A stretch of 8,290 nt of DNA from Planctomycetota bacterium (GCA_013151315.1 JAADIN010000260.1:447-8736); one strand, 5' to 3'. Shown: positions 1-7,098, counted from the first letter of the stretch. Numbers and translations are program-made. The notes: generated by a model not told the origin, from the letters alone.

Positions 1-159
1 AGACCAACAGCGTTCTAGCACGGCACCCGGCCAAAAAAAACGCTCGCTTTCCCACGCCCCATGCGCAATAATCACCGCCACGCACCTTTCGCGTTGCACG
101 CTCTTTGAAAACCTAGGAAGCACTACCTTTTGCGCCCAGTATCCACCAACAACTTTCAA

Positions 160-193
160 GAAGCCGCGGACCGCGTGGCGGTCCGGCTGCTTC
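160..193. repeat. Strong GC-rich hairpin beside the nonamer repeat
   Basis: Positions 167-174 (CGGACCGC) and 178-185 (GCGGTCCG) pair perfectly around a GTG triloop. After a small asymmetric internal loop, 160-164 (GAAGC) pairs with 189-193 (GCTTC). No T-run follows on either strand, so it does not look like a classical intrinsic terminator. It abuts the nonamer array at 195-221, and the two together may form one dispersed intergenic element. That unity is inference. Confidence 0.55.
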
Positions 194-194
194 C

Positions 195-221
195 ATTCGT
201 GCTATTCGTATCATTCGTGGT
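195..221. repeat. Three-unit ATTCGTNNN nonamer array
   Basis: ATTCGT occurs at 195, 204 and 213, giving three back-to-back units with an exact 9-bp period: ATTCGTGCT, ATTCGTATC, ATTCGTGGT. Because the period is a multiple of three, any frame through it translates to a tripeptide-like repeat (N-x-T/S on the minus strand), which creates spurious proteins. From memory, similar ATTCGTGTNATTCGTGG strings recur between genes in planctomycetes and other environmental bacteria. I cannot verify that here. Confidence 0.6.
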
Positions 222-343
222 CCCCAAACCCTTTTGTCCGCTCCACCCCCGACTCGCGTTTTCGTGCCAAAACTCACCCCCAGCGATAGCAAGAAAGACA
301 AGAAAAGAAGCGTTTTTTCGAAGATCAAGCGGCGCCTTAGTCG

Positions 344-370
344 TTCTGTCACAAAACACCCCTGACAGAA
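344..370 (-). terminator. Stem-loop immediately after the MMPL stop codon
   Basis: TTCTGTCA (344-351) and TGACAGAA (363-370) form a perfect 8-bp stem around an 11-nt loop. On the minus strand the stem begins at the base right after the TGA stop (371-373). That position suits a transcription end or 3'-protecting structure. No U-run follows directly, so an intrinsic terminator is only probable; a 3'-end stabiliser is the alternative. Confidence 0.45.
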
Positions 371-2662
371 TCAAAGGCCTTTGGATTCTTCGCGATTGGC
401 AAGCAACGCCAAAAATGCCGGCACCAGCATCGTGCGAACCACAAACGTGTCGAGCAAAATGCCAAGCGATAAAGCAAAGCCCAGCTCGACCATGCCGTTC
501 ATTTGTGCCGTCGTCATCGAAACAAAAGTGCCGACCATGATGATGCCACAGCTCGTGATGATGCCGCCCGTCTGAATCATCGCGTGACGCAAGCCTTCGC
601 GGGCTCCCCGCCGCCGCTGTTCCTCGATCACCCGACTCACCAGATAGATATTGTAGTCTTGCCCAACCGCGACCAGGATGACAAACAAAAACAGCGGCAC
701 CTTCCAATCAAGGCCCACGTAATGGTCGCCTCGCAGTGTTTGAAAAACGAGCGTCGTGATGCCCATCGTGACGAGATAGCTGAGCAGCACCGTCGCAATC
801 AAGAAGCAGCAGACCAGCGGTTTGCGCAACAGAACGACGATCACGAGCAATACGGCACCGGCAACCAATACTTGGATGCGGCGGCGATCGGCGATCGTCA
901 CCCGCTCCAAGTCGCGAATCCCTGCCGTCGGGCCCAAGAGTTCAAAAGTTGCCCCATGCCAAGTCGATTTAGGGTCTTCGCCCAGTCGGTCAAGCACTTG
1001 CTCCACCGCGTCGCAAGTTTGCACGGCTTCGGCCGAAAAAGGTTCGTCCGTAAGGATCAGAAAAAGCCGAGTCACATGCCCAGCAAATTTCCCCGTTTGA
1101 GAAACAAAAGCCGCCTTGGTCAGCGGGCTGCCCTTGGCAGCGAGCACCATCAACCCTTCGCTCGAGAAGACGCGCGTCGAGCCAGGGGGATCGCCCGTCG
1201 GTTGGTAAAGGCTACGAACCTGTGCCACGCCCGCCAAGTCGTCCAGCGGCTTGGCAAGTTCGGCGATACGAAACCGACCGTCCATCGAATCGAGTTCACC
1301 TTCGGGATGCCGAGCCAGAACGACCAACGGGCCAATCTCGCCGGCCGGGAAATGACGACGCAAGAGATCGGTTCCCCGGCGGCTTACGCGATTGGCACTC
1401 AATTCGCCGAGCAGATCGTAGGTCACCCCCACCGACCAACCCACCTGGGCCAGTGGAAATGCCAACAGCAAACTGCCAACGAGAATCGCCCCCGGCCAGC
1501 GCAACACCAGATCGGCCAAGCGTTGCCAAATCGACGGGCGAGAATCCGAACGCGCCTCGCCCCGCTTTACGCCCAAGGCGGCTCCGAGCCGAGTCGCCAG
1601 CAGTGCAGGAACCAAAGTAAGGCAAGTGGAGAGCGTGACGGCAAGACAGATCGCGATTGCCGGACCACTGTATGCGAACTTTCCAAAGTCAGCCCACCCC
1701 ATCATCGCCAGCCCAACAATGGTCGTCAGCGCACTCGCAGCAAGCGCGACTCCAACGCCTTCCAGCGCCGTAGCAATAGCGTCCCCGACGCCAAGCCCTG
1801 CGACACGCTGTTCGCGAAACCGGGCCGTGAGGAACATGCAGTAGTCGGTCCCGGCACCAAACAGGAGGACGATAACAAAAATCTTCGTCGTCGTAAAAAC
1901 TCGAATCGCCGGCCAGGCGTCCGGGTGCTGTTGACTCCAGTGGGCCAAAAGGGCAAGCAAATCAAGTGACGCCGAAGCCGCGACTCCAATCGTTAGCAGC
2001 GGCACCAGCACCAATCGAGGCGAGCGGTAGATTGCCATCAGAGCAAGCGTGACCAGCAAGATCGTCATCTGATGGGTACTGGCAACGCTTTCCGCCGCCG
2101 CGGCGAGCATGTCGCCGCCAATGGTTGCCGAGCCCGAAATGCCAATCTCGAGTCCTGACGGCGCTTCGTACTGCGCCGTGAGTACCGTCTTTTCCACTTT
2201 CTGCAAGACACCAATGTTCTCGGTAGCCATGAACTCGGAGGTCAGGCGAATGACCACGCGCGTCGCATTTCCGAGGCGGCTCTTGAGCAGCGAACCGACG
2301 ACCGGGGTCTTTTCGGTCCACACGTCGACCACCGGTAGCTCGGGCATTTGTTCAAAAGTGCGGCCCAAGCCATAGGCGAATTGGCGATCTTCGAAAGAGA
2401 GCTTTTGGTCGGGTCGAGCAAAGACCAACACGATCTGACTGTTGGCACGATCGTCGGGAAAAGCCTGGGCGCTCAGTTCCGCAGCACGGACAACGGTCGC
2501 CTCGTCAGGCAGGTGCTTGAGATCGCCATCAATGGCCACTTCCGACCAGGGCGGTGCCACGACTTTCAGCAACACCACGACAACTAGCCAAAGAACGACC
2601 ACGCCCCAGCGATAATCGCAAATCGCACGGCCCAGTCGTAGGAATCCATTTTGAAAAGTCAT
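371..2662 (-). CDS. RND/MMPL-family transporter
   Basis: This 763-residue inner-membrane protein has the duplicated layout of the MMPL/RND superfamily. It has an N-terminal membrane segment (about 19-36), a large extracytoplasmic domain (about 40-195) and a membrane block (about 197-358). A second segment (about 390-412), a second extracytoplasmic domain (about 415-590) and a second membrane block (about 594-756) follow. Each block carries the family's Asp-Tyr pair: GTDY with D273/Y274 followed by RFREQR, and QDY with D669/Y670 followed by SRVIEEQRRRG. In this family these pairs sit in the proton-relay region, so proton-driven export is expected. Cargo in the family includes lipids, glycolipids and hopanoids; nothing here fixes it. 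The ATG at 2660-2662 lacks a clear Shine-Dalgarno sequence, but the following residues lead properly into the first membrane segment. The gene appears complete and probably has its own promoter, downstream of the Wzz/kinase-like gene. Linkage to polysaccharide export is suggestive only. Confidence 0.9.
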   Translation of the reverse strand: MTFQNGFLRLGRAICDYRWGVVVLWLVVVVLLKVVAPPWSEVAIDGDLKHLPDEATVVRAAELSAQAFPDDRANSQIVLVFARPDQKLSFEDRQFAYGLGRTFEQMPELPVVDVWTEKTPVVGSLLKSRLGNATRVVIRLTSEFMATENIGVLQKVEKTVLTAQYEAPSGLEIGISGSATIGGDMLAAAAESVASTHQMTILLVTLALMAIYRSPRLVLVPLLTIGVAASASLDLLALLAHWSQQHPDAWPAIRVFTTTKIFVIVLLFGAGTDYCMFLTARFREQRVAGLGVGDAIATALEGVGVALAASALTTIVGLAMMGWADFGKFAYSGPAIAICLAVTLSTCLTLVPALLATRLGAALGVKRGEARSDSRPSIWQRLADLVLRWPGAILVGSLLLAFPLAQVGWSVGVTYDLLGELSANRVSRRGTDLLRRHFPAGEIGPLVVLARHPEGELDSMDGRFRIAELAKPLDDLAGVAQVRSLYQPTGDPPGSTRVFSSEGLMVLAAKGSPLTKAAFVSQTGKFAGHVTRLFLILTDEPFSAEAVQTCDAVEQVLDRLGEDPKSTWHGATFELLGPTAGIRDLERVTIADRRRIQVLVAGAVLLVIVVLLRKPLVCCFLIATVLLSYLVTMGITTLVFQTLRGDHYVGLDWKVPLFLFVILVAVGQDYNIYLVSRVIEEQRRRGAREGLRHAMIQTGGIITSCGIIMVGTFVSMTTAQMNGMVELGFALSLGILLDTFVVRTMLVPAFLALLANREESKGL

Positions 2663-2717
2663 CGAACGAGGCGATTCGAGGGTCGGGAAGGTGGAGGCTT
2701 AGTACAGTCGGCTCTCG

Positions 2718-2746
2718 ATAATAAACGCTCGGAGGATCGATGGCCA
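2718..2746 (-). promoter_or_regulatory. Candidate sigma-70-type promoter of the MMPL gene
   Basis: On the minus strand TGGCCA (2746-2741, 4 of 6 to TTGACA) is followed, after exactly 17 bases, by TATTAT (2723-2718, 5 of 6 to TATAAT). It lies between the hairpin ending the upstream gene and the transporter start, about 55 bases before the ATG. The geometry is standard, but a short match of this kind can arise by chance. Confidence 0.4.
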
Positions 2747-2770
2747 GCAGACAGGCCCTGAGCGCACAAA

Positions 2771-2807
2771 GCTGCGGCATCGAGCCTGCCCCTCTCGATG
2801 CCGCAGC
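2771..2807 (-). terminator. Perfect 14-bp hairpin after the Wzz/kinase-like gene
   Basis: GCTGCGGCATCGAG (2771-2784) pairs without mismatch with CTCGATGCCGCAGC (2794-2807) around a 9-nt loop. It lies 31 bases past the minus-strand stop codon. On that strand the stem is followed by TTTGTG, a weak U-tract. It most likely terminates the kinase-like transcript and insulates the transporter gene. Between stop and hairpin sits a 10-bp palindrome TCTGATCAGA (2821-2830), part of a second, bulged stem (GGTCT-GATC with GATC-AG-AGACC). Confidence 0.65.
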
Positions 2808-2838
2808 GTGGAAGTTGGTCTCTGATCAGAGCACCGGA

Positions 2839-5145
2839 TCAGACCTTTTCAGCAGCAGCCCCTTCCGAAGCCGCCAGCTGACGCTGACGCTGTGCCTCAA
2901 GGCCATGGAGCCTCGCGACACGACGGTCTGCCTTGGTCGCCACTCCATTGACCACCGAGCCAATCAAGTGAATCCCCATGCTCTTGAGCAATTCCGAAGC
3001 CTTATGGATCTGAGGAATCGAACTGTGATCTCGCAAGACTGTCAGGATCGCTCCATCGACGTGTTGGCCGATCGACAGCGAGTCGGAAAGGCTAAGCACT
3101 GGGGCTCCGTCGATGATGATAAAATCGAACTCGGCTCGAAGCTTCTCAAAGATCGGCTGCAACTGGTCGGCGGCCAAGGCATGGATCGCCTCCATGTCGC
3201 AATGTCCCGCGGTTAGCAGCCAGAGGCCTTTCGTATTGGTTGGCCGTATCGCATCGGAGACCTCGATTTCTGACCGCAGCATTTCACTCAATCCCTCTTC
3301 GACCGGCATGCCGAAGAGCTTGTGCAAAGCGGGCTCTCGCAAGTCGCCATCGATGAGCAAGGTACGACGACCCGCACGCGACAGACTTAGCGCGAGATGG
3401 CTGGAGACCGTCGTGCAGCCCTCCATCGAAGCGGGGCTGGTGACCAATACGACCTGACGCGACCGCGACGTGGAGTCATGCATCAGCGTAGCACGGACAT
3501 TGTCAATCGATTCCGAAAGCTGAGCTGCAACGGGGCTACCTTGCGCCATCGCTTTGCGAGAGGAGACCGACGGCAAGACCCCGAGCACTCGGATCCCAAG
3601 TCCTTCGTCAACATCGACAGGACCATTAAGTCGTCGGCTACGGAACTCAAACAGAGCCACTCCGTAGCAGGTCACACAAAAGGCAGCGATTCCGCCAAGG
3701 ATGGAAATCATAAGGCGTTCGGAGCTGTTGATTTTTTCTTTAGGCAAAGCCGGCTGCAAAACTCGGATGCGTTCTAAAGCCGTCAGTTCATTGACGTCCT
3801 CATTTCGGAGCTGAAAATCCATGTCTCGAACGATTTCTCGCAACTGCTCGATCTCTGATTCCAACAGGGCCACGGCTCCTGATTTTTCTCCCTTGCCAAG
3901 GATCTCCTCCATTTTTTCCGTGTAGAGGGCACGTAAATCGACCAATTTCTTGGTAGTCCCCTCTTTCCGCATCACGTACTCTGCCATCAAGACCGACAAC
4001 CCTTCGTTGGGTGCCTGCTTCAGCTTGTCGCGAATGTCGCCTTCGGCGACTTGTCGGTACCGTCTCTCTTCGACCTCGATTTGCTGATATTGTTGCCTTA
4101 AACTCTTGATCTTCTTGGAATTTCCACCCCTCGTGGTTGCCTGCACCTGACGAAGCTGTTGCGCCATGTTATATTTTTCGCCCTTGAAGTTGGCCATCAT
4201 CGGATCTTGGGCCAGTGCCTCTTCGACGGCGGCCTCCATGGCGACGGGACTCCGTGCCTGCTGCATCGCCAAGGTCTTGTTAATCTCCAAATTCAGTAAC
4301 TCTTCCTCCGCTTTTCTGATCTGCCCATTGATCATATGGATGTCGTTCCTCAGCATGCCAAGCATGGTATTGGCCAACCGCGTTTCGCCGCCGCCCAGCT
4401 CTTTAGCCAGTTTCTGGTGACGATCGATATTCTCTCGTAACTCTTTCTTGGTTTGGTCACGCAATTCCCTGAGAATAGCAGTCTGCGTTGCCGAAATATT
4501 TCTTTCCTTGGCAAGGACTTCATCCTTATACGCCTGGATCACTGCGTTCACGATTTTCACCATGTCGCTGGAACTTTCTTCTCCGTCGTATTGGATTTGA
4601 AGGATGTCGCCTCGAAAACCAATTCGGAGACCGCTGGTTAGCCAAGAAACGGCACTTCCGCCCTTTTTAATAACCGCTTCCAGTTCAGAGATTGCTCGTG
4701 GTGTAAGTGCCGCCTTCAAAACAAATTGGCTTTTGAACAGCGCTAACTGGGATGCTTGAAAGAACTCGGATTCCCTAGCCGAGAGGGCCCTCGCTTTGTT
4801 TTTTCCATAGGAGGCCCTCTCCTGGTTTGCTTTCAATTCCAATTGGGCGGTTACCGACGAAGAGATCGGAATCAGGAGGAGTAGCAGCCCCCCCGCCATG
4901 ACCGCAGCAAGCGCACCCAGCAATATCGCCGGCAACCATTTCCGTCGCAGGCAATTAATAAGCCACATTTGATTGAACGAGCTGGTGAGTATTTCCGGCC
5001 CACGCGGAAGAAAGCCCCCGGCGGGTGGCATGCCCGGTAGAGCCATCGGTGTGGCAGGAACCATTGCTTGAGATGCTTCCCCATTGACGGTTGCCGCCGG
5101 GTACATCACTTCGGTGTGCGAGACTTCAGAATCATGATTCGCCAT
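2839..5145 (-). CDS. Wzz/BY-kinase-type polysaccharide chain-length protein, kinase motifs degraded
   Basis: This 768-residue protein matches fused Wzz-tyrosine-kinase (PCP-2a/BY-kinase) proteins that control polymer length and assembly of exported polysaccharide at the inner membrane. A proline/alanine-rich cytoplasmic tail (1-60) leads into membrane segment 1 (about 70-97). A periplasmic, charged, coiled-coil-like region (about 100-475) follows, with P465/P468 before membrane segment 2 (about 478-500). A cytoplasmic ParA/MinD-like ATPase domain (about 510-740) ends the protein. Walker A' (IDGDLREP, D599/D601) and Walker B (IIIDGAP, D679) are present. Walker A reads SMEGCTT, with Cys577 where the catalytic Lys should be. 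The oligomerisation motif ExxRxxR reads E545-xx-D548-xx-R551, and no tyrosine occurs after residue 494, so there is no C-terminal tyrosine cluster. I infer a structural or regulatory pseudokinase. AGAAAGG lies 6 bases before the ATG. The likely partner is the Wza-like protein at 7299. Confidence 0.92.
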   Translation of the reverse strand: MANHDSEVSHTEVMYPAATVNGEASQAMVPATPMALPGMPPAGGFLPRGPEILTSSFNQMWLINCLRRKWLPAILLGALAAVMAGGLLLLLIPISSSVTAQLELKANQERASYGKNKARALSARESEFFQASQLALFKSQFVLKAALTPRAISELEAVIKKGGSAVSWLTSGLRIGFRGDILQIQYDGEESSSDMVKIVNAVIQAYKDEVLAKERNISATQTAILRELRDQTKKELRENIDRHQKLAKELGGGETRLANTMLGMLRNDIHMINGQIRKAEEELLNLEINKTLAMQQARSPVAMEAAVEEALAQDPMMANFKGEKYNMAQQLRQVQATTRGGNSKKIKSLRQQYQQIEVEERRYRQVAEGDIRDKLKQAPNEGLSVLMAEYVMRKEGTTKKLVDLRALYTEKMEEILGKGEKSGAVALLESEIEQLREIVRDMDFQLRNEDVNELTALERIRVLQPALPKEKINSSERLMISILGGIAAFCVTCYGVALFEFRSRRLNGPVDVDEGLGIRVLGVLPSVSSRKAMAQGSPVAAQLSESIDNVRATLMHDSTSRSRQVVLVTSPASMEGCTTVSSHLALSLSRAGRRTLLIDGDLREPALHKLFGMPVEEGLSEMLRSEIEVSDAIRPTNTKGLWLLTAGHCDMEAIHALAADQLQPIFEKLRAEFDFIIIDGAPVLSLSDSLSIGQHVDGAILTVLRDHSSIPQIHKASELLKSMGIHLIGSVVNGVATKADRRVARLHGLEAQRQRQLAASEGAAAEKV

Positions 5146-5151
5146 CGAAAA

Positions 5152-5158
5152 CCTTTCT
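5152..5158 (-). promoter_or_regulatory. Shine-Dalgarno of the Wzz/kinase-like gene
   Basis: AGAAAGG on the minus strand ends 6 bases before the ATG at 5143-5145. It is the clearest ribosome binding site among the starts in this window and supports this start codon. Confidence 0.6.
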
Positions 5159-5255
5159 CTTGACCGGGTTTGCCTGTCGCCTGATCGGTTTCCGCTCCAT
5201 CACACCGACCCCTACGCAAAAAGGCCAAATTCGTTAGTGGATCCTTGCCGACTTT

Positions 5256-5294
5256 GTGCTTTGACAACCCCAATCTTCGTGGGTGACAAAGCAC
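5256..5294 (-). promoter_or_regulatory. Leader hairpin 2 of the Wzz/kinase-like gene
   Basis: GTGCTTTG (5256-5263) and CAAAGCAC (5287-5294) form a perfect 8-bp stem. Inside it ACCC (5267-5270) pairs with GGGT (5281-5284) around a 10-nt loop, with a small asymmetric internal loop between the two helices. It lies in the predicted 5' leader, about 110 bases before the start codon, and directly abuts hairpin 1. A regulatory RNA role is inference; I recognise no known riboswitch core. Confidence 0.45.
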
Positions 5295-5311
5295 GAGAAA
5301 TCCGATTTCTC
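5295..5311 (-). promoter_or_regulatory. Leader hairpin 1 of the Wzz/kinase-like gene
   Basis: GAGAAAT (5295-5301) and ATTTCTC (5305-5311) form a perfect 7-bp stem with a 3-nt loop. It sits about 40 bases downstream of the expected start of the sigma-54-type transcript. It is contiguous with hairpin 2 with no base between them, so the two helices could stack. Confidence 0.4.
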
Positions 5312-5362
5312 AGGGAGTCGGCATCAATCTGATAAGTTCAGCCCCTTGGGTGAGGCCTCTAC

Positions 5363-5378
5363 CGCAACTTGCGGGCCA
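5363..5378 (-). promoter_or_regulatory. Candidate sigma-54 (RpoN) promoter of the Wzz/kinase-like gene
   Basis: The minus strand reads TGGCCCG-CAAG-TTGCG (5378 down to 5363). The -24 GG (5377-5376) and -12 GC (5365-5364) are separated by exactly 10 bases, and 10 of the 12 defined bases of TGGCACG-N4-TTGCW match. Transcription would begin near 5352, leaving a leader of about 205 bases. Exosortase/PEP-CTERM loci in other phyla often carry the sigma-54-dependent activator PrsR, which fits; no such activator gene is in the window. The site also contains a 13-bp palindrome, CCGCAA-C-TTGCGG (5362-5374), so a repressor operator is an alternative reading. Confidence 0.55.
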
Positions 5379-5414
5379 AACGCCGAAAGGCTCTTTTTCC
5401 CGTTCAGGTAGGCC

Positions 5415-5438
5415 AGTATTCAAAGTAGGTGGAATACT
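5415..5438. promoter_or_regulatory. Dyad upstream of the sigma-54-type promoter, possible activator site
   Basis: AGTATTC (5415-5421) and GAATACT (5432-5438) are perfect 7-bp inverted arms with a 10-base spacer, so the half-site centres are 17 bp apart. The dyad centre is about 74 bases upstream of the expected transcription start, near the usual range of enhancer sites for sigma-54 activators. No T-run follows on the minus strand, which argues against a terminator for the exosortase gene. Function is inferred from symmetry and position only. Confidence 0.4.
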
Positions 5439-5507
5439 TTTGTTGTGTTTTTTCAACGCCTCGTTGCTTAGCGGGTACGCTCGTGCTTTGCCACCTCGAT
5501 CCAAAAA

Positions 5508-6611
5508 TCAGCTGTGAGCAACATCAAAGGCCGCATAATCGTCGGTATCCACCGGCACGGTGATCTTGGAAAGTAACTGTAACTCCAGCCACAAAAATCC
5601 CAACGCGATGGGCATCATCGCAAAACCGGCCCAATCGTGAACAAAATGTTTGACCGACTCACTCTCCGGGAAGGCCATATACAGTAACGCCGTGGCTGTA
5701 ATTCGAATCACATTGGTCAGCAAGGCAATCGGAATCGCGCTAAGCAAAACCGTCAAACGATCCCACCAGGGCCGATCGATGATCATTGCCATCGCGACCG
5801 CCATGGCACCAAAAATCGTCCCCATGCGCAAACCGCTGCATGCATCGGCGACCTCCAATGGCAATTGATCGATCATAATTCGGTTTCCATCTCGCAAGGC
5901 AGGAACGCCGAGCAGTTGGAGAGTCCACTCGCTGGCAATCGCTGCACCCTTTTGTAAGGTGAGAAGTATCGGGCCTTCGATCAAGTAGGGCAAAGGAAAC
6001 ATGAACACCAAAAAACCCAGAGGAGGCCCAGCCCAACGCAACATCGAGAACCCACCCACGAGTTGGCAAACGCCCAACAGCGCAACGACGTAAGAGACTC
6101 GGTCAAAAGGGTTCATGTCGTAGTACGAAGCGTACAATCGAACGAGAAGAGCGACCAGGATGGTGGCTAAACCGATCCAACGTTCTCCCGAGGTGACCTG
6201 GGTAAGTTTTGTTCGCCGGAGGTGAAAAATATAAAGGCTCATCAGGGCCATGACGACTAAAAGCGCCATCCAGCCAGCCATCTTGAAAACATCCATTCCC
6301 GCAAGCACAATCAAAATCGTGCAAGCGGCAAAAACTGTCAACGAAACTCGAAGCTCCTTCGAGGAGAATTTCATCTGCAAGCCCGAGCGCATCCAAAGCA
6401 GGACGGCAGCAAACACCGGAACGATCCAACCATGAGAATACAGGTCGTTGTCCCAGAAGCTGGAGGTGAAAGTGAGCATGTTCCAGTAGGCGGCAGTCAG
6501 GAACAACATGAACGCGCCAAAAACTAGCCAAGCTGACCGGTTGTCTGCTTCGCTGAGAGGCTGGCTATGGGTGTCTGTGGAGAGACTAAACGGGTGACTT
6601 TCAGACGACAT
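5508..6611 (-). CDS. Exosortase (EpsH family transpeptidase)
   Basis: This polytopic inner-membrane cysteine protease/transpeptidase belongs to the exosortase/archaeosortase family, which cleaves proteins with C-terminal PEP-CTERM sorting signals and hands them to the cell surface, usually in exopolysaccharide producers. Residues are numbered from an upstream TTG at 6669-6671 (387 residues). The triad is complete: Cys278 in ADACSGLRMG, Arg323 in LLTNVIRITAT, His345 in HDWAGF. About nine or ten hydrophobic segments run from 47 to 366. I start at the first in-frame ATG (6609-6611, residue 21, 367 residues). The TTG would add only a Gln/Lys-rich stretch (KQQPKQQP), and neither start has a well-spaced Shine-Dalgarno. 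No EpsI-like C-terminal domain is fused. The short tail after the last helix is acidic. Planctomycete family members are sometimes labelled XrtU; I cannot settle the subfamily. No PEP-CTERM substrate is encoded here. Confidence 0.92.
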   Translation of the reverse strand: MSSESHPFSLSTDTHSQPLSEADNRSAWLVFGAFMLFLTAAYWNMLTFTSSFWDNDLYSHGWIVPVFAAVLLWMRSGLQMKFSSKELRVSLTVFAACTILIVLAGMDVFKMAGWMALLVVMALMSLYIFHLRRTKLTQVTSGERWIGLATILVALLVRLYASYYDMNPFDRVSYVVALLGVCQLVGGFSMLRWAGPPLGFLVFMFPLPYLIEGPILLTLQKGAAIASEWTLQLLGVPALRDGNRIMIDQLPLEVADACSGLRMGTIFGAMAVAMAMIIDRPWWDRLTVLLSAIPIALLTNVIRITATALLYMAFPESESVKHFVHDWAGFAMMPIALGFLWLELQLLSKITVPVDTDDYAAFDVAHS

Positions 6612-7029
6612 ATCCTGAACTTTCAAATCTGGTTGCTGCTTTGGTTGCTGCTTATTGTGCCCCGCTGCCAACGACCCTTACCAATCCTAGGGCGACACCC
6701 GCCAAAAGGAAAATGCTTTCGAGAGCAGCAAAGCTATCAACGCCTTGGGGAAAAAGATTCTCTGTACATGCTCCCTATTTTATTGCAAATCAAAGGTGAC
6801 TGCCATGATAGCAGCGATTCCTTTCTGAGCCGCCAGCAGCCTTCGCCGAGGCGGTTGTGTCGCCAAAACCTCGGACATCTGCCAAGCAACCGGAAACCGG
6901 GCGGTGCAAAGGAGACACCCCCAAGAACGGTCCCGCAGGGGCCGATCTCAAATCCTGCGATAAATGGGCCCACAAACCGGAGAATTCCATGGAACAGACG
7001 AGGGCAAGCTCCCACTCCGAAGATAAACG

Positions 7030-7098
7030 GATAGGCGCACTCTGTCAAACGGCCCCCAACCTGAGGAAAACCGCAAAATCACTAGCCCTACGCCTATC
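7030..7098. repeat. 8-bp inverted repeat enclosing 53 bases, possible structured RNA
   Basis: GATAGGCG (7030-7037) and CGCCTATC (7091-7098) are perfectly complementary. On the plus strand the second arm is followed by TTTT. The enclosed segment has purine-rich stretches (GAGGAAAACCGCAAAA) of the kind seen in RNA junctions. I could not draw a convincing internal fold, so this may be a structured RNA, an unusual terminator with a long loop, or chance. Confidence 0.35.

Larger units (their letters stand above)
1..370. other. Gene-free interval downstream of the MMPL transporter
   Basis: I see no credible gene here. Short open frames exist on both strands, but they run through a repeat and hairpins and have low-complexity or arginine/serine-rich translations. 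The interval holds a stem-loop just after the transporter stop (344-370), a nonamer repeat (195-221) and a GC-rich hairpin (160-193), each listed separately. Positions 1-159 show nothing I can name beyond an A8 run near 33-40. Whatever gene lies to the left is outside the window. Confidence 0.6.
5282..5495. repeat. 15-bp near-perfect inverted repeat spanning the promoter region
   Basis: TCGTGCTTTGCCACC on the plus strand at 5481-5495 matches, at 14 of 15 positions, the minus-strand reading of 5296-5282 (TCGTGCTTTGTCACC). The arms flank about 184 bases that contain the sigma-54-type promoter and the dyad. A third partial copy, sharing only GTGCTTTG, lies at 5256-5263 on the plus strand. In a transcript reading through from the exosortase gene the two long arms could form a 15-bp helix with one G-U pair, excluding leader hairpin 2. 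Confidence 0.5.

Noticed and set aside
156..707. A 183-residue minus-strand open frame overlapping the 3' end of the MMPL gene
   Set aside because: It is in a different frame from the MMPL gene, and its C-terminal NDTNSTNG-like repeat comes from translating the nonamer array, a known source of false proteins.
503..1969. A 488-residue plus-strand open frame antisense to the MMPL gene
   Set aside because: It lies wholly opposite a well-supported transporter, has an Arg/Gln/His/Pro-rich composition typical of antisense shadows, and shows no domain I recognise.
5449..5468. TTTTTTCAACG-CCT-CGTTG as an intrinsic terminator for the exosortase gene
   Set aside because: The 5-bp stem is real, but on the minus strand it is followed by A's, not T's; the T-run precedes the stem on the plus strand.
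6884..6935. c-di-GMP-I (GEMM) riboswitch, suggested by GCAACC-GGAAACC-GGGC-GGTGCAAAGG
   Set aside because: The short GAAA-capped stem is only 3-4 bp, the conserved GGGACGCAAAGCC segment has an insertion and mismatches, and the second helix and tetraloop receptor are not visible.
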